This document shows positions 58,505 through 64,000 of a DNA stretch of 64,000 bases, in pieces. Position 1 is the first letter of the stretch; every line of letters begins with the position of its first letter. This DNA comes from Flavobacteriaceae bacterium (GTDB taxonomy: Bacteria > Bacteroidota > Bacteroidia > Flavobacteriales > Flavobacteriaceae). Made by a program: the position numbers and the translations under genes. The notes under the pieces were generated by a model. The model saw only the letters and a list, made by a program, of their open reading frames with translations, was not told where the DNA came from and made no database searches. Where the stretch lies: contig CANGUZ010000003.1 of assembly GCA_947457255.1 (NCBI GenBank), positions 51,218-115,217 on the forward strand. The letters run 5' to 3'.

Positions 58505-60301
58505 CTATTGAGAAACTTGTTCAGAATTAGTACTATAATTTTTAAATAAGCCAACTAGACTGTTAACGTCTAATTTACAAAATTGTTGTAATTCAGGAAT
58601 TGTACCTTGCTCTACAAACACATCAGGAATGCCCAGAATATTTATTGATAAAGTATACTTGTGCAGAACTAAAAATTCAGCTATTGAGCTCCCAAAACCT
58701 CCAATAATTGATCCATCTTCAATGGTAATTAAAGATTGAAATGAGGTACAGATAGTATGAAGTAAATCATCATCTAAGGGTTTTACAAACGCAAAATCAT
58801 AATGAGCAAAATGCTCTGAATTATTTAATTTAGACAAAGCAAGAGTTACATTATTGCCAATAGTTCCATTAGATAAAATCGCAATTTTTGTTCCATTTTT
58901 GAGGCAAGTAGCTTTTCCTATTTCCATTTTTTGATACGGCTGTTTCCAATTTATAATCTGGCCTCGACCACGAGGATAACGAATGGCTATAGGATGTGGC
59001 AAACCAAATTGTGCCGTATATAAAATGTTCCGAAGTTCAATTTCATTCAATGGTGAATAAATAATCATATTTGGGATGCATCTCAAAAACGCCAAATCAA
59101 AAACGCCATGATGTGTTGCTCCATCCTCACCTACCAAACCTGCACGGTCTAAACAAAAAATGACTGGTAGATTCTGCAAAGCCACATCATGAATCACTTG
59201 GTCATAAGCGCGTTGCAAAAAAGTGGAATAGATGTTACAAAAAACAACCATTCCTTGGGTAGCCATCCCTGCAGATAAGGTTACAGCATGCTGCTCAGCA
59301 ATTCCTACATCAAAAGCACGTTTCGGAAATTCATCCATCATAAATTTGAGTGAACTTCCTGTTGGCATTGCTGGAGTGATTCCGATAATCTTTTCGTTTG
59401 ATTTAGCTAAATCCAAAAGTGTTAAACCAAATACATCTTGGTATTTAGGAGGAAGATTTTCTTCTAATTTTGTATGAATTTCTCCTGTAGCGGCGTCGAA
59501 TTTTCCAGGGGCATGATATTGTACTTGATTATCCTCTGCTTGTTGTAACCCTTTCCCTTTTGTGGTGATAATATGAAGAAACTTTGGTCCTTTTATATTC
59601 TTTAATCGTTTCAATTCTTTAAGAACTGCAAAAATATCATTGCCGTCTATAGGCCCAGAATAATCAAAGTTTAAGGACTTAATCATGTTGTTCTGCTTCG
59701 GATTTTTTCCTTCTTTCACAGCGGTGAGATACTTTTTTAAAGCACCAACACTTGGGTCAATACCAATAGCATTATCATTAAGTATTACCAACAAATTAGC
59801 ATCGGTAACCCCTGCATGATTCAATCCTTCAAAAGCTATTCCAGACGCAATAGAAGCATCGCCAATAACTGCAATATGTTGTTTGTTATAATCTCCTTTT
59901 AAATTAGAAGCAATTGCCATACCTAAAGCTGCCGAAATAGAAGTCGAAGAATGCCCTACTCCAAAAGCATCATATACACTTTCGCTCCTTTTTGGAAATC
60001 CAGAAATACCCCCTAATTGTCTATTCGTATGAAACTGCGTTCTTCTATCAGTTAAAATTTTATGCCCATAAGCTTGATGTCCTACATCCCAAACCAATAA
60101 ATCTTCTGGAGTATTAAAGATGTAGTGTAAAGCAATTGTTAGTTCTACAACACCTAAACTTGCACCAAGATGCCCTTCTTTAACAGCTACAATTCCAATA
60201 ATAAAGTCACGCAATTCTTGTGCAACTTGAGGAAGTTGTGCTTCATCGAGTTGACGTAAATCGGATGGATTGAAAATATGTGTAAGTAAATTATTCGACA
60301 T
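58505..60301 (-). CDS. dxs: 1-deoxy-D-xylulose-5-phosphate synthase
   Basis: A thiamine-diphosphate enzyme making DXP from pyruvate and glyceraldehyde 3-phosphate. The family pattern is complete: EGHLGASLGVVELTIALHYIF, VWDVGHQAYGHKILT, AVIGDASIASGIAFEGLNHAG (TPP-binding GDx...N), FDVGIAEQHAVTLSAGMA (catalytic Glu) and DRAGLVGEDGATHHGVFD. The start at 60301 (MSNNLL) is used. At about 598 residues it is close to the usual 620. Mevalonate genes at the left of the window suggest that DXP is needed for thiamine or pyridoxal phosphate rather than isoprenoids. A TACATTTG box (60306-60313, minus strand) sits 4 nt from the ATG. Confidence 0.95.
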   Translation of the reverse strand: MSNNLLTHIFNPSDLRQLDEAQLPQVAQELRDFIIGIVAVKEGHLGASLGVVELTIALHYIFNTPEDLLVWDVGHQAYGHKILTDRRTQFHTNRQLGGISGFPKRSESVYDAFGVGHSSTSISAALGMAIASNLKGDYNKQHIAVIGDASIASGIAFEGLNHAGVTDANLLVILNDNAIGIDPSVGALKKYLTAVKEGKNPKQNNMIKSLNFDYSGPIDGNDIFAVLKELKRLKNIKGPKFLHIITTKGKGLQQAEDNQVQYHAPGKFDAATGEIHTKLEENLPPKYQDVFGLTLLDLAKSNEKIIGITPAMPTGSSLKFMMDEFPKRAFDVGIAEQHAVTLSAGMATQGMVVFCNIYSTFLQRAYDQVIHDVALQNLPVIFCLDRAGLVGEDGATHHGVFDLAFLRCIPNMIIYSPLNEIELRNILYTAQFGLPHPIAIRYPRGRGQIINWKQPYQKMEIGKATCLKNGTKIAILSNGTIGNNVTLALSKLNNSEHFAHYDFAFVKPLDDDLLHTICTSFQSLITIEDGSIIGGFGSSIAEFLVLHKYTLSINILGIPDVFVEQGTIPELQQFCKLDVNSLVGLFKNYSTNSEQVSQ

Positions 60302-60305
60302 GAAG

Positions 60306-60334
60306 CAAATGTACAAATTGAATTCCTATTTTTG
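60306..60334. promoter_or_regulatory. Overlapping divergent -7 boxes of dxs and tadA
   Basis: In the 37-nt gap, TACATTTG on the minus strand (60306-60313) faces dxs and TATTTTTG on the plus strand (60327-60334) faces tadA. Each ends 4 nt from the start codon of its gene, so transcripts would begin at or very near the AUG. -33 elements would lie within the opposing gene and are not distinct. Confidence 0.5.
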
Positions 60335-60338
60335 CTTT

Positions 60339-60782
60339 ATGGAAAACATTTTCACTGACGAATATTTTATGAAAAAAGCCCTTCAGGAAGCCGAAGTAGC
60401 TTTTGAAAAAGGTGAAATTCCTGTTGGTGCTATTGTCGTAATCGATAACAAAATCATTGCAAGAAGTCATAATTTAACCGAACTATTAAATGATGTTACC
60501 GCTCACGCCGAAATGCAAGCGATAACTGCTGCAGCTAATTTTTTGGGAGGAAAATATTTAACAGGTTGTACGCTTTATGTTACTCTTGAACCATGCCAAA
60601 TGTGTGCTGGAGCATTATATTGGAGTCAAATTTCAAAAATTGTTTTTGGGGCAAGCGATGAGCATCGTGGTTTTGAAAAAATGGGAACACAATTGCATCC
60701 AAAAACTATTGTTGTTCGCGGAGTTCTAGCAAATGAGGCTTCAAGTTTGATGAAAACGTTTTTTGCTGAGAAAAGAAAGTGA
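60339..60782 (+). CDS. tadA: tRNA-adenosine(34) deaminase family protein
   Basis: The start at 60339 (MENIFTDEYFMKKALQEA) is used; the ORF track extends back into dxs. The 147-residue protein carries the zinc site THxxAEMQAI (HAEMQAI with catalytic Glu) and TLEPCQMCAGAL, with the RSHNLTE motif of TadA. It deaminates A34 of tRNA-Arg(ACG) to inosine; a guanine deaminase-like relative is less likely because the C-terminal GVLANEASSLMKTFFAEKR is TadA-like. It is divergent from dxs. A terminator follows. Confidence 0.88.
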   Translation: MENIFTDEYFMKKALQEAEVAFEKGEIPVGAIVVIDNKIIARSHNLTELLNDVTAHAEMQAITAAANFLGGKYLTGCTLYVTLEPCQMCAGALYWSQISKIVFGASDEHRGFEKMGTQLHPKTIVVRGVLANEASSLMKTFFAEKRK

Positions 60783-60802
60783 AATTTGATATATTAATTC
60801 AT

Positions 60803-60840
60803 AAAAAAAGCGGTTAGAACAATACTCTAGCCGCTTTTTT
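60803..60840. terminator. Bidirectional intrinsic terminator
   Basis: AAAAAAGCGGTTAGA-ACAATAC-TCTAGCCGCTTTTTT: a long stem with one wobble and T-runs in both directions, between the convergent tadA and metalloprotease genes. Confidence 0.92.
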
Positions 60841-60856
60841 ACTTAATTTTTTATTC

Positions 60857-63800
60857 TTATTCTTTTATAAAACGTTTTAAGGCAATTTCGCCATTTAAAG
60901 TCACTTCTAATAAATAGGCTCCAGATTTAATCATGTGAACTGGAATACTCTCGCCTTCAATTTTTCCTTTTGAAACTTCTTGACCTACAACATTAATAAT
61001 TCTATAGGTTCCATTTTCAATTCCAGAAATATTTAAAATATTTGATTTTACTGGATTTGGATACACTTTAAAAGTTAACGCTTTAGGAGTTATCGAAGCG
61101 TCTTTTGCAACTGATGCAACAATATTTATAGAATAATCTTCAACTTGTCCGAAAGAGAATATTTCACATGAAGTTGGAGAGGCATTATACTTCATAGAGA
61201 CTCTCATTCGGGTTAGACCTAGTTTCGCAGTGACAGGTATAGTTATCGTTCCTGAAATTGGGGTTGTTTTTGTTCTCGATCTCGACAAAACAGTTTCGCC
61301 AGCATCTGCAAAATCACCATCTCCATTATAATCAATCCAGACTCCATACCCTTCGTTGAATGCGGTACTTGTCCATGAAGGAGTTATCGTAATTGTATAG
61401 GCCGTTCCTCGAACTGCATTTGTAGATAAAGAAGTAAAATTTTCATAACCGCTAGTCCCTGTTGACGTGTTGTTTATTGTTCCAAAAACTACTCTACCTA
61501 TTCTCTCATCAGCTGTACTATTTCCTTGTGAAGCACAGTAAGAAGTAACTACAACGGCTAAAGTTGTTAGATTTACTATATTACTTGGTACTGAAATATT
61601 TCCAGCTGCATCTTTTGTTCGTATAGAAAATGTATATGCTGTCGATGCCGTTAATCCAGAAACAGCGTAAGAAGTTGTCGCTACACTAGCAATTAATGAT
61701 GCTCCTTGATATACATCATAGCCTGTTACAGCAACGTTATCTGTTGCGCCAGACCAAGACAAATTTGTAGTGGTTTGAGTTGTTCCTGTAGCTATCAACG
61801 TAGGAGCCGTTGGCAATGTTGTATCTAAAACTGGCGCTAAAGTTGTAACGCTAACTAAATTACTCGAAAGCGATATATTACCAGCTGCATCCTTAGCTTT
61901 TACTGAAAAAGAATATGTTGTTGAAGCCGTTAAACCAATAACTGAAAAGGTTGTACTTGATGTTGAACCCAACAAAGTTGAACCTCGAAACACATCATAA
62001 CCTGTTACCGCAATATTATCGGTTGCCCCAGACCAAGACAAGTTAGTTGCTGTTTGTGTAGTTCCAGATGCTGCTAATATTGGAGCGGTTGGCACAACAG
62101 TATCTGTAGAGCCCGCAGTTATGGTAAAGTTTGCATTAGAAATATCAAAGAAAATATGCCCGCTTCCTCTAACCATAATTCTGTTCTGTGTTCCTGCAAT
62201 ATTTGGTATTGTTACTACTTGACTTCCATCATTCGGCGTTCCAGCTAATAGTGTAATAGGAAATGTATTTCCACCATCTCTAGATAATAATATATCTACA
62301 TTAGCAGTATTAACTCCGTTTGCAGTTGTTCCTGCAACTGCCCAAGTTACAGTTTGTGAAGATCCTCCAACATAAGAAACAGCAGTATTAGGAGCACTCA
62401 CTGTAAATGGCCCTGCTGTTGCGTTAACCGTTACTATCATGTCATCACTATTATTTGCAGGTCCGCCAGATCTATTGTCTCTAACGGTTAATCTAAAGTT
62501 TAGAGTTCTTGCTACATTTGGAATCGCTTCCCAAGTCCAAGATGTTAATCCTGCTTGTATTGTTGATAATCTTGGAAAATATCTTGTTGCACTAGTAGAT
62601 GCAGTAAAAGAACGAAAAGCAGGCCCAGAAGTTGCCGTCGTTTTCGGATTTGTCGTAGTTGATGTTCCCCTATCCATTTGTTCCCAAATGTATGTTAGTG
62701 CGTCGCCATTTGCATCAGATCCAGAACCTGTTAAAACAAATGGAGTTCCTTTAGGTATGGTATAGTCCAAACCCGCATTTACCGTTGGAACTGCATTTCC
62801 AGTAACTGTTGTAGTTTGACAAGTAGTCGATTTTACATAATTAGTTATTTGCTGAATACTAACCGCATGAAAAAACGGATCGCTACGGGCTTGAAGATCG
62901 GTTGCTCCTGTTATTCCAGCATATCCCATAATGGTGGATCCACTTCCTGGTTCGCACTGTGCAATTGTACCTTCATTACTGAATGTAAAGGTATGATTAC
63001 CTCCAAATTGATGTCCCATCTCATGCGCAACATAATCAATGTCAAAACTATCGCCTTGAGGAATTCCATCTGCTGGAGAAGTAATTCCGCTACCTTTAGA
63101 ACCATTTACGCAAACACAGCCTATACAACCTGCGTTTCCTCCTCCTCCTGTAGCTCCAAATAAATGTCCGATATCATAGTTTGCTTCTCCAATAACTGAA
63201 GTCAATGTAGATTGTAATTCAGCATTCCATCTAGACATATTAGACGATGCAGAATAGGGATCTGAAGATGCACTAGTGTAAACTACTAAATCATTATTAG
63301 CAATCAAATTCATGTGTATTCCAAAATCTTTTTCGAAGACACCATTTACTCTTGTCATAGAATTATTTATTGCAGCTAATGCCAACGCTTTTGTTCCTCC
63401 AAAATAAGCCGTGTACTCTCCAGTTACAGATAATGCCAAACGGTAATTTCTTAAATTACCATCATCAGCATTTGGTCTTGCAACAAAATTGGTTAATGTA
63501 TTTGGACTTAATTTGTTCACTACTTTACACTCAAACTTGTTTAATGAAGCGATTTTATCTGTTTTTCTAAAAACACTATATGTTTTTAAATCCTTAGTAT
63601 AAGGCTCAATAAAAACAGCTGATTGATCTGCTTTGATTATCATACTTTGAAAACCAAGAGGAGATAAACTAAAGTAAATAGTAGATGTTGGATTTTCTAT
63701 TCCTTGTCCTACATAGGATTTTATTTCAGGGTACTTACTTGCCAATTCAGCATCCATATTAGAAGATTCCAAAATTCGATAACTCTCTAATTGCCCATCT

Positions 63801-64000
63801 GAATTGGGGAAAGAAACAATAATGTTCGATTTTTCTGAAGCTTCAAATCTTTTAGGAGAAGCAGATAGTTTTTGTTTTAAATTGACGATGTCAAGATCAA
63901 ATAATTTCGGATTCTTTATCTGGTTTTTGTTCTTAAAAATTTCCGAAACTAATTTATTTTCAGAGGTTTCATTCCATAGAGACTTGCTAATTTGTGCGAA
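60857..64000 (-). CDS. Secreted reprolysin-like metalloprotease with FN3, GEVED and T9SS domains (5' end cut by window edge)
   Basis: The reading frame continues upstream of the ORF-track start to the right edge: the residues at 63998-64000 are FAQ, the usual end of a Bacteroidota signal peptide, so only about 20 codons are missing. A propeptide precedes a zinc protease domain with HEMGHQFGGNHTF (HExxHxxGxxH, reprolysin/M12B type) and the Met-turn-like IMGYAG. Then come a beta-sandwich region, two FN3 domains (APILAASGTTQTATNLSWSGA and APTLIATGTTQTTTNLSWSGA), a GEVED domain (GVWIDYNGDGDFADAGE) and the type A sorting domain VYPNPVKSNILNISG...SGAYLLEVTLNGE. It should digest proteins outside the cell or on its surface. 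Confidence 0.92.
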   Translation of the reverse strand, partial: FAQISKSLWNETSENKLVSEIFKNKNQIKNPKLFDLDIVNLKQKLSASPKRFEASEKSNIIVSFPNSDGQLESYRILESSNMDAELASKYPEIKSYVGQGIENPTSTIYFSLSPLGFQSMIIKADQSAVFIEPYTKDLKTYSVFRKTDKIASLNKFECKVVNKLSPNTLTNFVARPNADDGNLRNYRLALSVTGEYTAYFGGTKALALAAINNSMTRVNGVFEKDFGIHMNLIANNDLVVYTSASSDPYSASSNMSRWNAELQSTLTSVIGEANYDIGHLFGATGGGGNAGCIGCVCVNGSKGSGITSPADGIPQGDSFDIDYVAHEMGHQFGGNHTFTFSNEGTIAQCEPGSGSTIMGYAGITGATDLQARSDPFFHAVSIQQITNYVKSTTCQTTTVTGNAVPTVNAGLDYTIPKGTPFVLTGSGSDANGDALTYIWEQMDRGTSTTTNPKTTATSGPAFRSFTASTSATRYFPRLSTIQAGLTSWTWEAIPNVARTLNFRLTVRDNRSGGPANNSDDMIVTVNATAGPFTVSAPNTAVSYVGGSSQTVTWAVAGTTANGVNTANVDILLSRDGGNTFPITLLAGTPNDGSQVVTIPNIAGTQNRIMVRGSGHIFFDISNANFTITAGSTDTVVPTAPILAASGTTQTATNLSWSGATDNIAVTGYDVFRGSTLLGSTSSTTFSVIGLTASTTYSFSVKAKDAAGNISLSSNLVSVTTLAPVLDTTLPTAPTLIATGTTQTTTNLSWSGATDNVAVTGYDVYQGASLIASVATTSYAVSGLTASTAYTFSIRTKDAAGNISVPSNIVNLTTLAVVVTSYCASQGNSTADERIGRVVFGTINNTSTGTSGYENFTSLSTNAVRGTAYTITITPSWTSTAFNEGYGVWIDYNGDGDFADAGETVLSRSRTKTTPISGTITIPVTAKLGLTRMRVSMKYNASPTSCEIFSFGQVEDYSINIVASVAKDASITPKALTFKVYPNPVKSNILNISGIENGTYRIINVVGQEVSKGKIEGESIPVHMIKSGAYLLEVTLNGEIALKRFIKE

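Noticed and set aside
62439-63570. Several plus-strand ORFs over the metalloprotease gene
   Set aside because: Antisense shadows; the minus-strand frame has a continuous multidomain protein with a zinc site and sorting domain.

Overview
The window looks like a chromosomal segment of a Flavobacterium-type member of the Bacteroidota. The DNA is AT-rich. Many genes are preceded by the Bacteroidota -7 box TAnnTTTG, several with a TTG or TTTG -33 element 19-21 bp upstream, and Shine-Dalgarno signals are sparse. Three secreted proteins carry a C-terminal sorting domain of the type IX secretion system, and several families are typical of the group (DUF3050, DUF3078, DUF3109, DUF3127, DUF6252, DnaE with a fused exonuclease). 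No rRNA, insertion sequence, prophage or CRISPR array was seen. Both edges cut genes: a TspO-like gene on the left and a secreted metalloprotease on the right.

Layout. 1-5.4 kb: partial tspO, then a mevalonate-pathway cluster (mvaD, a GHMP kinase probably acting as mevalonate kinase, a UbiA prenyltransferase) interrupted by a small RelE/ParE-type toxin-antitoxin pair, then an RluB-type pseudouridine synthase. 5.4-11.6 kb: SGNH lipoprotein, DUF3050 protein, glutaryl-CoA-dehydrogenase-like enzyme, trmN6, the rpsP-rimM pair, a DUF6252 lipoprotein and an RRM/RGG RNA-binding protein. 11.7-16.6 kb: leucine operon leuC-leuD-leuA-leuB on the minus strand with a good promoter. 17.2-26.6 kb: dnaE, then a small defence island (DUF3800 remnant, frameshifted type ISP/IIG-like restriction-modification gene, structured RNA plus Abi_2/AbiF HEPN gene), then trxA. 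26.7-33.7 kb: M1 peptidase-DUF58 pair, tRNA-Asp, a queuosine-precursor transporter, tag, aat, a PAP2 phosphatase and DUF3127. 34-44.8 kb: secreted alpha-amylase, histidine kinase, Lys/Ala-rich protein ending in a PBCV-type basic adaptor motif, a 1.1-kb-residue putative outer-membrane barrel, aspartate kinase with a coupled GNAT, TerB-like protein. 44.9-51.8 kb: HupE-like protein, dCMP deaminase, exported hypothetical, CtpA-type S41 protease, half-size flavoprotein, MarC protein, repeat-bearing T9SS protein, DUF3109. 52-60.8 kb: nrdB-nrdA, a GNAT, dgt (dNTP supply and turnover), DUF3078, dxs and divergent tadA. 60.9-64 kb: reprolysin-like metalloprotease with FN3, GEVED and T9SS domains.

The most interesting locus is the dnaE-trxA island. 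Directly upstream of the Abi_2 gene lies a consensus promoter whose predicted transcript folds into a long hairpin ending in a T-run, the arrangement of the abiF RNA motif and its HEPN toxin (a family linked to Cas13 ancestry). Next to it, the restriction-modification gene is split by what looks like a one-base loss in an A-run, so the island may be partly decayed or phase-variable. A second point of interest is the presence of mevalonate genes together with a full-length DXS, which is probably kept for vitamin B1/B6 synthesis rather than isoprenoids.

All family calls rest on reading motifs in the translations; no search was run.
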